Shown: positions 1-15,114 of the stretch, one piece after another
How the letters are laid out: every line of letters begins with the position of its first letter
Numbering within the stretch: position 1 is the stretch's first letter
Source: Crotophaga sulcirostris
Taxonomy: Eukaryota > Chordata > Aves > Cuculiformes > Crotophagidae
NCBI GenBank assembly: GCA_013397455.1
Contig: VYZB01000380.1
Location: forward strand, 491,965 to 555,964
Reading direction: 5' to 3'
DNA length: 64,000 nucleotides
Program-made: the position numbers and the translations under genes
The notes under the pieces: model-generated
Database searches by the model: none
What the model was told of the DNA's origin: nothing
The model's input: only the letters and a program-made list of their open reading frames with translations

Positions 1-3000
1 AGGATTAAATTCATACTTCCTACAGCAGAGTTGTCTGATAGTCTAATTTTTGGATGAAACACACAGAGATCTGAAAATGTAACACAGAGGGGAACATTAA
101 ACTGGCAGTAGTTTCAATTAGTAGCCTCTTCAAACATCTGATGCTATCACCTAGTCAAAGTTAGGGTGCAAGCCTTTGCAAATCCAGACATAAAGCCCAA
201 TCTACTAGAACTGTAACACACAGATATCCTATCTCTTTTAAACTAAGTCCCTTTGGAAAAGAAGCTAGGAAAAAACCATCACTTTCATCTTGCAGTAAGA
301 ATATATACATCACACAGATTTCTCTGATCTACTGTTAATTCATCTTATTACCTGCTTTAATTATATGAGAAAGTGAAAGAACTCTTTTGACTAATTTCAA
401 TGACTCATTTGTATTTTCTATAGATTAATGTTAAATGTTTCAGAAAAAAAGTAGGATAAAGAAGTAGACAGAACTGAATAAAAAATATGCCCAGGTCTTC
501 AGTAGTTAGAAAAATGTAGTTGCTTTAAATTGAATGGTACCCGATGATGTTTTTACAATGCCTTTACCAATGTCCTAACATTCCCGATTGTAGTTTGAGT
601 TTTTTACAAGGAGTGATTAATCATTAAAAGTAATTTTTGTTTTCTTGATCTATTGAGTTTTGAGAGCTTTGGTGCTTAGAGCTGTTCTTCTGTAACAAGT
701 TTTTTTTTTACAGACTTGTTCTGCTTGATACTTACTCCATTGTCTCTGCTTGCAACAAAAGTACTCCCAGTCCTAAATAGGAGAGTTGAATAAAAAAAAG
801 ATCTATTGGGAACACTTAGAGCTCAGGATTTATTTTATTCAAATGTAAACATGAGTTAATCCCCTATTTTCCTAAAGGACACTAAGGCAGGAAGATGCCA
901 AATGGAGACAGTGGCACAGTAAGGTCCAGACCACAGGAGGTTCTAATTTGTTCTGTGTCTGTTCAGCTTGGCACTAGAAAATAAGCATTTCTGTCATGCT
1001 TTTTTATCTCCAATAATCACATGCTATTCTTCAGTTTCCTTTTGAGGATCAGCACGCCAAATACTGTCAAGCAGTGATTGCTATTGACATGGACAGCCCC
1101 ATGTAAAATTTAACACCATATGATCACATTTTCTAACAGTTTAAATTAGAAGCATGCTAAAATCACATCTATTTAAAATTATAAAGGGGTTAGCAAAGCA
1201 AGGCAAAAATAAACTGTAATTACCTCAGCTCAGTTATTTGATGGGACATCCAGAATGGGAAAGGGAAACCTATTGTGTGTACTGTCTAGCTCCGGGCACT
1301 TGAGCCATATGGTATCCTAGGAGTGCAGAAACCTTACACAAGCAGTGAAGAGAGGAGGGATCTGTGAACAGTAATGTGGATCAGCAATACTGTGAGCGTG
1401 CTCTCACAGACGTCAGTGTGGGACGCCTAGGACAGATGGTCTGAATAACATCTAGATCTGTGCTCTTTGCAGACAGCCTGTCACATGTTTCTTTTGACCT
1501 TTAGGTTCAGTCATATATAGCAATATCCTGCTGCATGCTAATAACTTGCCAATGGCTCATGAAGCTGAGATGTCTTCTATTATTCTTTGAATAGAGCAGA
1601 GGAAATATTACAGATAGGAAAGTTCCCCTGTACTTCCCCCATTTATAAATTTTCCACACCACCTAAAGAGATTTGTGTTATTCTGTTACCCTAAAATAAT
1701 ATTTAAGTCAGCTTAAAGTAACAGTTAAAATAAAGCCTTTGTAGTCAAAATAGATAATAGAGGTTTGTTAAACACCTAAGTGAACTGAAAAAGAAAATAC
1801 ATTGACCTGTATGGTTTAAGTCTCTATTGACAAGGGATTTCTCCTTGTGCCTAGCTAACTTGCTCTCAGTTTCCAGGAAGGTGATAATCATTATATGTCT
1901 TTATCTGGAAGACATAACTTGGAGCAATACCAGGTGGGGTCCACTCTTGTAAATCCTTGAGAGTTTTCCATTAGAGTGGTCTTTCAGGACCATGTCCCTT
2001 AAATGTTTATTGTACTCTGGTGATGCAAGTTAGCTTTGCAGCATTGTCCTCCTGAAATCTTCTTTGAAGTCCAGTCACCTTCAGACTAATTTCTTCCCCT
2101 TCTGACTACAGGAATTACCCTCAATATCATTCCCAACTGAAAGAATTCCTCCACTTCTGTGAAGGTGTCTTTTTGTTTGATTGGGTGTTACCACTTCTTC
2201 TCGGTTAGGTAGCAAATATCCCCTTGGATCCAAGGACTAAACTTTCCTTTTTTTTTATCCTCAGTGGTGATTCATGACGTATTTCAATGTGATATTTTTT
2301 ACTTTCATTGGACCTTGGATTTGGTCAGTCAAACTAGTAGATTAGGTGAGATGACAATTTTATGTTAATTTTCATGCACGATAATTAATTCAGGGGTTAT
2401 TGTCCCCAAAGAGGTTTATTTGTATTTAGACACATGGTACAGTAATTGTTTGAAGACTATATAGAATAATACAATTAGGAGAAAGAAATTTCAGTGTGGA
2501 AGCTTTTATCATCCATTATTTTCTTGTAGTATAAGTATACTGAACGCCAGTGTACTTTGGTTTCTTCCCTATATCTTCTCTGGATTCCTTTCTGCTGCTG
2601 ACTATGGAAGAGTTCACTCTGATTTGGCAAGTAGTTTATGTCACTTGTTACTCTCATTACATTCTTGTTAATAAAATATTAAGAATAAGCAAAGACAGAT
2701 ATGATACCAAATGTAGGATTGTTACCTTCCTCTTCCTTTCCCCCCTGCTAGCTATTTAATATAGGACATCTCTGGTAATATTTGTTGCTACAGAAGCTAA
2801 GATACTGGAATCCAGACCTAATCTGAATTTCTCGACGTTCTGTGGAAAAAAAAAAAGACAATGTGCAACCAGTTAACACACATTCCTAAGCATTAGAAAT
2901 CTTCAGCTGCATTTATTTACCATTATTTCATGCTTTCCAGGCACTAAAGCTCCTAAATGAGTCTAAGCACTAGCCATTCATTGGAAGTTCAGAGTTCTAT

Positions 3001-5317
3001 TTCTATCTCCCTCTCTCCATCAATTACTTGCAGTGCTCATATTTTATCTCTTACTTATCAGAGGCTTTATACACAGCCAAAAGCTGCAAAGCAGCATTTT
3101 CTACCTGGTAGGTCTCCTTTTCAAGCCTGGGAAAAGCCCTGGCAATCTGACCCACAGAGGCACTAGGTAATTTGGTGAATAACAATAGTTTTTATTGAAA
3201 ATCAATGCTTCTAAAATATAGCTTATATTTCAAATTACTGTCACTGCTTTCATACCGTAGAGTTCAGAGATGAAGACCTGTTTTCTCTCTAAAAGCACCT
3301 AGAATAGTTTCTAGTTAAGCAGTGACAATTTTCAAATTCTGTGGTTAGCAGCTTCGTAGTGTGAAGATTTAATAATTTGGGCATGTAAGTACAGTACATT
3401 TGCTTTGTACTTGGCAAACAGATGAAATGTGAGAATAAGTTTGAGAAGTGTTGAGGTTTTTTGCTTTTTGTTTCTAGAAAGGGAAGGTGTGAAGGTGTCC
3501 AGCTGTAGCTGTCCATTTAGCAAGTCATGGTCTTCAAAGTGGAAATACACTACCAGCAGTCTTACATGTATATTTCCAGCCTAAAGATGTGGATATTTTC
3601 AGCTCATTACATGACCACTTCAAAAAGGACAAACCACAGTGTATGAAAACACACTGCTTGCCACACCGCAGGCTGTGTTCTGTTCTGCCTTTAAGATCCA
3701 TACAATTTCCTGTTCATGTATTTCCATAGCAGGCTGGGGGTCTTCAGTGGAGCGTACATGAGATAAAGCCTTTTTTCAGTCATTTAAATTTTTCACTGGA
3801 TAAACATCTGGCATTGGTTTGTGGTGCAGAGATATCCGGGACTGAGAAGAGAGTATTGACAAAAAGAGAAACTCTATGACATATTACAAGTATTAGCTTT
3901 TTGCTTTCCTCTACTGCAAAATTTCAGCTCAGTCTTTGGACTGTGCTGTGACTGCCCCCTCACCCTCCTAGATGCAAATTTCTGGTCAGAATCAGTATCT
4001 GCTCTGTGCAGCCTCCGCAAGTGTCTCCCACAGCAGTGTTACTTGTTTCTGGGTAAATACAGCGCCTTTTCATTTTTCCCTGTTTCCCTTAGGGACAAAC
4101 AAACAAAAGGAAGTACTTTTTCTCATGATGCGTAATAAAATCATGGAAATCATTGCCACAGGATGTTGCGGAGGCCAAAAATATAAATGGTTTTTAAATG
4201 ATACTAGATAAATGTGTGAGGACTGTGTCCAGCAGTGGCTATAAAGTACAATTGTCCGCATATAAACATACCTCAGGAAGATCCTAAGTTGTGGATATCT
4301 TAGAGCATATACTGTCTTGGAGAATTTATACATGTTCTGTTCTTACAGGGCTTCTACTATTGGTTACTGTCAGAAATAGGATTCTGAACAAGATACACCT
4401 TTGACATAAATCAGTATAGCCATGTTAAGTCTTTTCTAATTTCATAAGAAAATAATTTAATAAATTGCCAATGCTAAAGTCTCCCAGTATGTTTTCTTGT
4501 TTATCTTCTCCTTTAGCCCACTAACTTATTTCCCAGGACAATGAAGCAATAGAAAATGTTACTAAAATGTCAACTTGTTTGATAAAATTATCCTTAGATG
4601 TCCACAGTGCAGATGATGGAAGCCATCTTGCGGAACCAGTTGTTAATCCTATCCAACAAGAATGCAGGTGTTCCTTTTTCATAAATTGTTTACTTTTAAA
4701 GGTCATATTTTTCCCCTGAAATTAACTACCCTTCTTGACCTTAGAAATTCTTAATAACTGAACTGAGAAGTAAACTGGCACAAAATCATACAAATCCAAA
4801 GGGTTGTAATGGAAGCAGATTCAGGCCTGTATTTTTGTTCTTCTGATGTAACTGAATCTTTGACTTATTCTCCCCATCTCCCTCCCTGAATTTAAGGGCT
4901 TTACATTAGCCTCTTTCCATACAACTACAGTGTTGCCACTAACATCAGTAGGAGCTGCGTATACAACTTATGGATGCTAACTATGTTATTTCAAGTGGCA
5001 GTAATGATATTTGCAGTGTAGAGCTCCATGCACAGATGGAGTCAGATTCAGTAGAGGCAGGTACACTATAGACTATATACTCGTGTGATTATTCATTTTG
5101 ATAAAAGCTTCTCAACTTAAATTCATTCTTCCATTAAATAGTCTCAGTCTCAACTTCACAATATTAAAGTAAGTCGGTTTTGAAGGAACAAAAAGGAACT
5201 ATTTTTGCCAAAACAAGGACAGGGGATTCCTGTGTAAAAAGAGATAATGAGGTGCTTAAGGAATGTGCTAAATGCTTTTCCTTAAACATGTAGAGAAAAG
5301 GAAAACATTAAATAAAA

Positions 5318-5346
5318 TATGAGAAGAAAAGAAAAGAAAGGAAATG
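5318..5346 (+). repeat. AAAAG-rich low-complexity tract
   Basis: GAGAAGAAAAGAAAAGAAAG and neighbouring bases form a short A/G repeat. Confidence 0.6.
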
Positions 5347-5786
5347 TAACAGGGAAGCAAATTCTATGCTGTAAAAAACTGAATGCAAAATATGTAGCAT
5401 TGTTTTCATCAGAAAGATTGCAAAATAGCACTGGAATCAATGAGACTGGATGCATACTTTTATGTGAATCTTCACAGTTGCATTAATCCTGAAAATTCAG
5501 TCTTCATAACTTCTTGAGACAAATGTCTTGGTAGTCAACAGCAGTGGAGAAACAACCTGCCCATCAGCTTATGAGTGCCTTCCCTCTCTTTCAAATAAGT
5601 AGTTATTGAAAATATCTTGAATGTCGTGTTGAATCACGCTACTTCAAACCAAAGTCTGCCAGTGTTACCTTCACTGAAGCGCCTGAGGTGTTCTAGGATC
5701 TGCTGCAGTTAGAAACCACCAAGTGATGAGTAAGCACATTTGCACTCATAGCCTGAGGGCTGGATTGTAAATGTTCCCAGACCCCT

Positions 5787-5834
5787 AAAAGGCTAACTAC
5801 CAGCTAAGTATCAGTTAAAAGGCTAAGTACCAAC
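5787..5834 (+). repeat. Short imperfect tandem duplication, 30-bp period
   Basis: AAAAGGCTAACTACCAGC at 5787-5804 recurs as AAAAGGCTAAGTACCAAC at 5817-5834, two or three mismatches apart. This is ordinary slippage-scale duplication. Confidence 0.6.
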
Positions 5835-6311
5835 ATTGTGTTGCAACTCTTATCTTTTAAAACTTCTGAGGAACCTGAAATTTAGTAAAGGAAGAAATTT
5901 ACTCTATTTGGGATCACACTTTCATTAAGGAAATGCAATGAATGAGTAAGACAAACCTTATAAATATAGATTAAGAAGTCAATAGATAAAAGTTTACATT
6001 AAATACAACAGCAGTACAGACTAGGGTGATGACACATTTCCAATTTCTTTATTATTTTTGCAGCAATCCAGTTGCTGTCAGATTAAGGTTTGATCATGCT
6101 GGGTCTTAATTTTCAACATTTTTTTTCCCAGCAGTCTAAAAAATATTGTTCCAGTGGCTTTGTTTTTTGGTTTTCCATATTACACTTGCTCTAAAAAAGA
6201 CCAAGCAGTATGTTTACATATTAATCTGTTAGCTGGAAGAAGCTGTAAGTCCTGGGAGTATCTTCATCAGGAAGAGAAGGCAGAAGAAATGTCTAGCTTT
6301 GTTTTTTATCA

Positions 6312-6390
6312 TGAAGGGAAGGGAGAAGGGAGAAGAGAATGAGAAGAGGAAGGGGAAGGGAGAAAACAAAAGGGTGAGGAAAGTGAGTGG
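6312..6390 (+). repeat. Polypurine (GA/GGGA-rich) tract
   Basis: About 80 bases that are almost all A and G, built from GGGAA, GGGAGAAGG and GAAGAG units. It is a low-complexity purine strand. Confidence 0.75.
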
Positions 6391-9300
6391 AAATTTCCGT
6401 AGCTGATTTAATCCCAGGTGAATATCTGACATCCATAAATCGCTAAATCTATGAAAACTACATGTTTGTTAGAAGAACTTGGTGTTACATTTATGGACTT
6501 CTTTGAAACCTGCAGTTTCCCAACCTATTAATTCTGTCCCTTCACAAAAGTGATGCTATGTATCACTTGAGGATTTGGTCCTCTCTCACCAAATCATAAT
6601 AGCCATGCTTCCAAGACCTGCTTAAATGAGCATACTCAGTCACAATCCTGATGTCACTGATGAAGATGAAGTCTTTAATTGCATTCTTGAAATGTAATAT
6701 GATATTTTTATTTCCTGTCTTCTTTATCTGAATCAAAGGAAAGAAAATCCCTTTTACACAATGACTAGGAAACATCTGAAAGAACTAAATGGATTATTTG
6801 AAAAGTCTTTTACATCTGAAATCAAGACTCTGTCACCAGTTTTGTTTCCAGTCATAACCCATGTAGGTGGTCACAAGCTGATAACACCACTTTCAAGGGA
6901 ACACTGCATTAGAAACCACATTATTTTGAAAAGAGAAAGCAAGAAGCTCTATTTCATTTAAGTGATGACTGATTAAAAGCAGTTCATTTGAAACCTGTTT
7001 GTATTGGCTGCCTTGCTATCCCTTTCAGTGCCTCTTTTGTATAGATATGGTGCTGGATCTCTTCTAGTGTTGAACATGTCAATGACGCAATATTAAGTGG
7101 TTTTGGTGAGCATTTCTGATGCTAGGTTGTTATGTATGGACATCTGCATAATAGATAGATGATCTAAATCTTTCTTTTTTTGTAAGGATAGCTAACTCTG
7201 TCTCTAAGAAAAAAATCTCATGCATGACGTCCAGGGTTTTTTTGTAGCTATTTTGATTTTTTGGAAGACAGGCTTGCCAGAGTTGAATGTTATGCAACTG
7301 TTTTGTACATGGGGTGTGAGAACACCTGGAACCACAGCATTTCAAGACAAAAGTTTATTTATGCAGAAAATTTGTAGAGTAATTTTTTGAGTATCTTCCC
7401 ACTTTGAACTGTGTCCAAATAAGAAATCTATGGGAATTAGATGCAGAAACACCGTATGGCCCTAAACCACAGATTCAGAAAAGTCTGATGGCTCCAGTGG
7501 AAATTTTGTTTTAGGTTGGCTACTTCAATACTAGTTTAGGATTTCAACAATCTCTGAAACCATTAATCATATAATGGCTCCTGCCATTGCCTATTGGGAT
7601 ATATAAATGAAAGGACAATATTAATGCTGAACTGTTTCAGCATCCAGGATAATAGTAAAAGAAAATAGTGAAGCTGTACACTCATCTCCCAAATCTAAAA
7701 GAATATCCTTGTAAAAGAGGTGAACTGAGTGGGCTAATCCTGGCAAAATTATCAGAGTGACTCATACTCTTTCCTTATTGAGAAAACCAAACAAAAAGAA
7801 CAAAATTCTACCCTTTATAAATACATTAAAACAGTTTAGATCCCCTACTCCATGCCTCCCATGGCACTAAGGTATGTAAAGAACTAGCTATGGGACATCC
7901 TAAAATCAGAAATTCCTTAAAGTTAGCAATACTTTTCTATTTTCCCAGAGTATAAATGTGAAGAGATGAATTACGCCAAATAACACAGAATGTAATTATT
8001 TTTAGCTCTGATTCAACAGGAGATTTACAGATAGATTAGTGGTCACCAAAGAAATATTTGCATCTGTTGTTTATGTTATAACATCTCAGATCAAAGTAAG
8101 GCTTTAAACTTTAGCTTTCTGTTCTCCAAGTGTATAATGAAACTGGAAAAAAACCTGAAGATGTGGGGAGGGAAAAGCTACACAGTATTAAACACACTGA
8201 GGACTATTTTGAAATGAAGGGGACATGTAGGATGAAACCCGACAACTGAATCCATCAAACTTCACAACACTCTGCTTCTCATATCCCACATTAACTACAT
8301 ATGAGTGTGCGCCTATGAATCACCCCAGCAATTGTGGAAACAGTTTTTAAAATGAGGCCTGTGTTGGACTCAGGCTTTGCTGAATGTCCAGTCCCTTGCA
8401 GTACCATGCCCAGTGTGCTTAATTCTGTGTACCCATGGTGATACATTTCTGTGGCTAAAGCTGACAAAGTTAGTACTGAGCTGCAATGGCAAAAAAAAGT
8501 CCAGTAAAAACCCAGCAGTGGAAACTCAGATGAAATAAGACTTCTATCTAAACAGATGTTAAGATTTTTCAAGTAATTGTAAATCTTTGAGAAGTTGATT
8601 TTAACTAAGTGGAGGGTCTCTTTGAAGAGCTAATTGATGTGGAATCCTATAGTCAAAAAGGGTTTATTAACTACCTTGTGAAGGGGGAGATCACCAACAG
8701 GAAAAGAACGCAACAGTAAAAATCCTACTTGAACTATTGTCTTTAATGAGATCATGATTAGCCCTATTATGCAGTTAACTAAGATGGAAAAAATAAAAAG
8801 ACTCCTATGATTTAACCACATGAATCAGAAAATTATTAATGGTCTGGCGATTCCATCACAAACAGCTTACTTGTAAAATACAGCTCAGGTCAATAATGGT
8901 CAAAAGCATTTTCATTTACTAGATTTCAGGGGGCTTTAATTAAGTAATTTTCTGGCTTTGGTTCAGTTCATATGCTGTGATCCTGTACTGAGATCTCCAT
9001 GGGAGGAAATTGTATAATAACAGATGCTCACAATTTCAGCCATATATATATGCACTCGATCATATTGGTCTATACATGCCTGCAAAGACATACCATCATA
9101 AATTATTTCAGTTTCTGTATTTGTCTGCAGGTTGACTAGATATGGCAAGCGTTGGGCTTAAGTGTAGGTTGACATTATCATCGTGGTTTTATTTGTGGTT
9201 CTTCTCAGGCACTGTTAAATGAGTAGAAATTGAACTGAGGCAAAATGTTATTAACTATGAAAAACAAATAAAATTACCAGAAAGACTTTATTTCTCTCAT

Positions 9301-12300
9301 CACTCATTTACATATCACTGTTGGTGTTTCTGAAAAGAATATAAGAAAGGTAAAAAAAAGGTAAAAAAAGGCTAAATATAAGGTTGACTTTAAGTTGGCA
9401 TTGTCTTATAAAAATATTGCAAGTCTCCCCGTGGATTTAAATTCTTACAGAATGTTCTGTTCCCTTAACTCAACATCACATTTTATTTGTCTGAATAAAA
9501 ATATTTGGATTATTTATTTATGCTGGAAAAACTGCATGAAATTAAATTTAATTTAATGAGCTAACTAACTTGTCCTTTAATGGTATCAAAGTTCCACTAA
9601 ATTTGAGAAGCAAATGCAGTTTTAAACAAAATTAGAGGGACAGTTGAAATAACTAATTTAATCTGATTTTGCAAGTTAACATAAATGTACTGAAGAAAGG
9701 CTGCCACGTTTTTCAGCAATTCTGATGTTCTGTTACATGTTTTTTTCTTTCTAAATTACATAAACTATTTCTCTCAGAAAGACTAGGCTGCACTTTATTT
9801 TTCTCAAACATAATTGTTTATGCAGGAACCATACTGATTTTTTTTCCCCAATAACCTGTAACTGTTGAAAATCAATTTAAATCATCCATGTAAGAGACAA
9901 TAAATCTGTGTCTTTTTATGTTTATATGTTATTTGACATAAAGTTATTCTGAAAGGATATTTACAGCAACTAAAGATCACCTTATCTACTATTAAGCAAT
10001 CATTTTGCTCATACACCAAAGGGTAGCTATTCACAGTGTCCTAGGAAGTACAGAGTGAATAAAACTGTTTGATCATCTACTTTCTTACTTGACAACTCAG
10101 GATTATTTCCTAAAGCATACCCCTCCAACCATTAAGTCCATCAGAGCTAATTATACTCTGTATATTTAATTTTTAACATTCATCTCACTCCTCTCAGTAA
10201 AAACTTAGAGTACATGCCAGAGTAGAATAGGCTTTAAGTATAAAAGAAATAAATTGAAATACCAATCTGATTAACATTTCAGGAGTTGGAAAGCCAGTTT
10301 ATATTAAAAAACCTTCTAACTGCTCTGGCTTTGTGAACCATGTGTTAAAAGATGGGGATTATGAAGATCTAGTCCATAAAGGATTTGATCATTCTTCTTT
10401 GTGCTGATTCAGCTGATAAACAATGCAGTCTGTGTCAAGACCCTCTGCGATTCTTAAACACTGCGATGAAACACATCCACTACTGAGATGTTGTTCATAT
10501 TTGTGACTGGGCACTTCATTCTTCTAAATGTCACTAATCATTTGAAGCATTGTGGTAAAAACAGGGCAGATGGAGCATGTCGTCATACATGGAAGAGTTC
10601 CGTTCATGTTTATGAGGATATTTATTTACTAAACACCACAAACCAGCACTGGAGTAAAACAAATGGTAGTATGGTAGGAAACCTTTTTTTTCTATCAACG
10701 TTTATGTGACATATTATTGCAGCTTTGTGATTCTGGTAGTTTAACTTCAGAAAGGCAGTATTTACCTTATATTTGAAAAAGAAAATTAGAGCTGCCACAT
10801 GAAGGAAAATTACTGGGACAGCCTGTGTTTTAGTTTATATTAGAGACTTCTTGACAGAGAAGCTAACAGCCATGTGGAAAGTTCACAGAAGCCAGAAAGC
10901 CATAAGTTCAAACATCACTTGTTCTTTAGCTACTGCTTGTATTTCAATGTGTTTTATAGTCATGACTGTTAAATAGGGACGCACATTCTTAGTTTTAGCA
11001 GCAGATGAGTTATCAGTGTCAGCTTCGTTTTTACCTGATCAAGTCACTGATTCATCTGTTGAACACAATCTATTCTGACAGGATGGGAACAAAAACTACT
11101 TCCTACCTATTACAGAATTGACTCTTACATACATGAGTATACTGTCACCACCCGAAAAATAGGGGTTAGACTAAACCTTTGTATTGAGATGTCTCAAGCA
11201 TAATCAGCTCCAAATACCAGCAATTCAGAGTTCATATCCCTCCCTTCTGCCTAACAAAAACAGAACCAGGATCATGAAAGAATTGCACTCAAGTAGCGAT
11301 GGGTGAATCTTTGGTCTGCACTGAGTTTCTGGGAGGTGAGACACCGCAAAAAAGGTAGACCACTTTTCTCTTACATTTTTGTAATGTTAAAAAAGAAATC
11401 TGTAGGGAATTTTGGTAGTATAGGTAGAGGCATTTCTTTCTACTTCTGGCAAAAATCTGCTTTCACTGTGAAAGCAGGCTGGTTTGCCTGCATGTCAGTG
11501 AAAATCCATGCAACCCTCCCAGACAAAAGGGAACCTTTCAGTAACCGAGACTAACACAGATGTGTACAAGAGCGTGAAGGAGAGGAAGGAGAATCACATT
11601 TTCTAAACACTCAGTTGTCAGTTTGGATAAAGAACTTTCAACAAGAGCAGAGTTTTGTAGTACGCTTGAGATTTGTTATCTAGTTTGCTTTGGCAAGTAG
11701 AAGTCGTCCTACCTGGAAAAGTCATTCAAATATTGCAGTGTTCCAGCTGAGCCTCTAGTCCCACATGCCACAGGTTTTTGGATGATACTGAAGAAGACGC
11801 TTTCATGCTATGACCTTCTCTCATGTGGCAGTAGTTGATAGCAAGTCTGACTGGAATGTCCTCTCCTTTGGACTGCTGTGAAAGCAGAGCTATTGCTGCT
11901 GCCCAGCTGTGAAAGATCTGCTACTGGAACTGCAGAGAGACAAAAAGATAAGCTTCAAACAAACCTTCAACACCCTGACCTTTCAGGAAGTTCAGTTCTC
12001 AACTGGAACTCTGCAGTTTTTGCTCACTTTACATAATTCTGTATTCTTCCTTTTAAAGAAAAACACTTTTGTGATGGCCTTCCACACCACTTGCAAACAG
12101 AGGAGCAAAGTCCTGTTTTCCTGTTACTTTGTCATCACATTGACAAAATGAACAGTGCCAGTACTTCTACCATTATCATTCAGAAAACCATTATTCTACA
12201 CATTGTGCATAAATTTACGTCTCCTCTTCCTTTTTCCTGATGGAAATTTGCGGTAGCGTGTTAATTTACTTGAAGTGGAAAAGAAACACATATGTTTTAG

Positions 12301-14562
12301 CTTTCTTTTCATGCCTAGAAGCTAGCAGTTTAGTCCAAATGTAATAATGGTTAATAATTCTCATGTCCACACTTGCACTATTGCACTAATGTTAATGCAT
12401 AATTTTTACAAAAAAATAATCTTGGATAGAATTTTAATAGGTTTAGGTGAGATGACAAACCTTGATATTTGGGTTCAGGGCAGATTAGAATTGCAGATAT
12501 CTAATTGTTAATAAAATAATAGCATTCCTTTTCGCTTTGGGAAGATATTTTTACCTGCTCTGGAGCTGAAAGTCAAAAAGAAAAGAGAAGTCTCAGGGGT
12601 GAAATCCTGGCCAAATTGAGGTTAACTGTAAAATGTTCACTGACATTAATCTGTCAGGATTCCAGAGTTTATCTAACCTTCCTGTCTCATCCCAGTAGAG
12701 AATCACATGGGGTTTTTTCCACAAATAAATCCATGTGTCTTAACCCCATATTATTTGACCTCATGGAAACAAAACCATAGTGTTACCTGAACAGAAAAAA
12801 TTGGATCCAGATGAGACAGGGATATGTCAAAGGGCAGTCAGGGGTTCCCTGGCCTGTTGTTCCACAGGTCTCCTGTAGGGCTCTGTAGGCTTTAGTACCC
12901 TGGTCTCCCTTCCACCTGATCGGGCCATCCAGCCATGACATAGAGTTAAAGCTGTTTCCATCAGCATTAGCACTAGGAATGGAAAACCTTTGTCCTGAAA
13001 AAGAGAATAACCATTGTGGAACGTTTATTCCTGACTATTGCATGGCTTATACTTAGGTTTTCCATGCTCTGGACACAGGGATTTGCAGATGGAGGTGGGG
13101 TTCAGATGTGCTTTGCAGTGACCTGTGTGGTTACCTTGGATCCTCTGGGGTCAACAGATGTGTCACAGCATTCCTTCAGTGTCTGACAAGACGTTTCATC
13201 TGTTTTCAGTACTGAATAAATTGCCATGCTATTATGTTCTGACTACAGGGCATGAACATTATTGCCAGCTAATGGGCAAAATGTATATCCAGACCTACAT
13301 CTCAGTGAAACAGCTGCCAAACTTTCCTAAGGATTCACGAACACTTTGTTCTCTACTATTATGCCACAAAGTGTGATAGATATGAGTATTATTGATGTTG
13401 ATTCTTCTTTCAATTGAATAGCGGTAGTCATGAGAAATTTTATCTTAATTCCTATATGTTCTGTGCATGTGGTTAAACTAATGACCTGAAGGTCTGCATT
13501 TATGTACAGCAACTACAAAGTCGGTACAACAGATACTTTTCCTTACCCCTAAGGGAGAAGAACAGTACCACATGGCTATCGTTATGAAAATAAGATTGAA
13601 CTAAAATCCTGAATCTGAATACTTGAAAGTTCAGGAGTATCTGTATTTGATTTTGAGCCCTGGTCATCTTTGATTCTGAATAGTTATAGCATGTTTTAAA
13701 GGCCTGGAATATTTTCCTTTTATTTAATAGTCCTGTTATTCTGATATGTTGGTTTATTCAATGTATTTTTGATTACATGTTGAATGCTTCTGAGTTATTA
13801 CAAAACCACACTTCTGAATGTGGTTTTACTTGGCAAGAAAACATTAGTCTCATCGTTATACATGACCTACTTGGGATTTATTGTAAAACTGGAAGTATTG
13901 TAGAAGGAAGATTGAGAAGGCAAACCCAACAATAAATGCTAAGAATTCATATAAGATCGGAGTGAAGGATGGACTTGAAACAACTGGTGTGTCTCATCTT
14001 TGACTCATCGCTCCATGTTTTCACTACATTAATCATGCCAAAAGGACTGTCACTTTATATTTGTGAACTGTGAAGCTCTGTGAGGGCAAGGGCCAGTACA
14101 TGTTCCTGGATTACAAATTGGAAATGCCTGTGATTGTTATCACTTTGGGCACATGGACACCATGTGGAAATTTGCAAACAAAAGTAGCAACTTAATCAGT
14201 GAGAGTGTGTCTGACAGCCACCCTCACCACCTTGTTGGGAATATGGGAGTAGTCATGGATGCCAGTATACCTGGGATCACTGGAAAGATGTTAATGTTTA
14301 GATTGTCAAAAGAATACGTCCAGTTTCTTACTATTAAAAATAATTAAAACCATTCCACCCCCCTTTTAGCGTAATTATATGAGTCTTCATTGAGCATGCA
14401 CGAATCTTAAACCATTAGTGTCTAATTATTTCTAATTTGGTTATTAAGCATAACATTTGTGAATAGATGTTTGATGGCTTCTGTTTTCACTTGTAAAACG
14501 AGATATATTTTCAAATATAAAATGACATATATCTTGAACTGTGCCATTTCAGACAAACCAAG

Positions 14563-15114
14563 TGTCCTGGTTTATGCTAGAACAGAGTTAATTTTCTTCC
14601 TAGTAGCTGGTACAGTGCTGTTTTTTGCAATTAGTATGACAATAATGATGATAACACACTGATGTTTTTCATCATTGGTAGGTAGTGTTTGTGCTAATTC
14701 ATAGACTTCTCAGCTTCCCATACTCTGCCAGCAGGGACGTGCACAAGAAGATGGTAGGAGGCACAGCCAGGATGGGCGAACTAAGCTGGCCAAAGGGACA
14801 TTCCATACCAGATAATGTCATGCTCAGTATATAAACTAGGGAACCAGCAATAGGGGTTATCACTGATAAGGGAGGGCTGGGCATTGGTCATTAGGTGATG
14901 AGTAATTGTTTTGCACATCACTTGGTTTGTATATTCTATTATAATTAAAATTATTATCTTTACCTATCCCTTTTACTGTCCTATTCTACTGTCTTTATCT
15001 CAACCCACAAGGTGTTTTTTTTTTTGCCTCCTTCTCCCCATCCCACTAGGGAGAGAAGTGAGCAAGCAGCTGTGTGGTGCTTAGTTGCCAGCTGGGGTTA
15101 ACCTCTGGTTAACA
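14563..15114 (+). mobile_element. Solo LTR of an avian endogenous retrovirus (TguLTR5-like, ERVL type)
   Basis: A 552-base element starts TGTCCTGG and ends TTAACA, giving the TG...CA termini of retroviral LTRs. It is bracketed by a perfect 5-bp target duplication, CCAAG, at 14558-14562 and 15115-15119. A TATATAAA box at 14828-14835 sets the orientation as +, the same as ANGPT1. Internal words such as AGAGTTAATTTTCTTCCTAG, CTGGCCAAAGGGACATTCCA and GTCTTTATCTCAACCCA match, from memory, an LTR family abundant in neoavian genomes; the family name is tentative. A 5-bp duplication suits ERVL-type integration. No viral coding region or second LTR is present, so it is a recombination-derived solo LTR. 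It is diverged, with small indels relative to what I recall. Confidence 0.85.
14828..14835 (+). promoter_or_regulatory. TATA box within the solo LTR
   Basis: TATATAAA lies 265 bases into the LTR, where the U3 promoter of such elements places it. It shows the orientation of the LTR. Whether it still drives transcription cannot be judged. Confidence 0.45.
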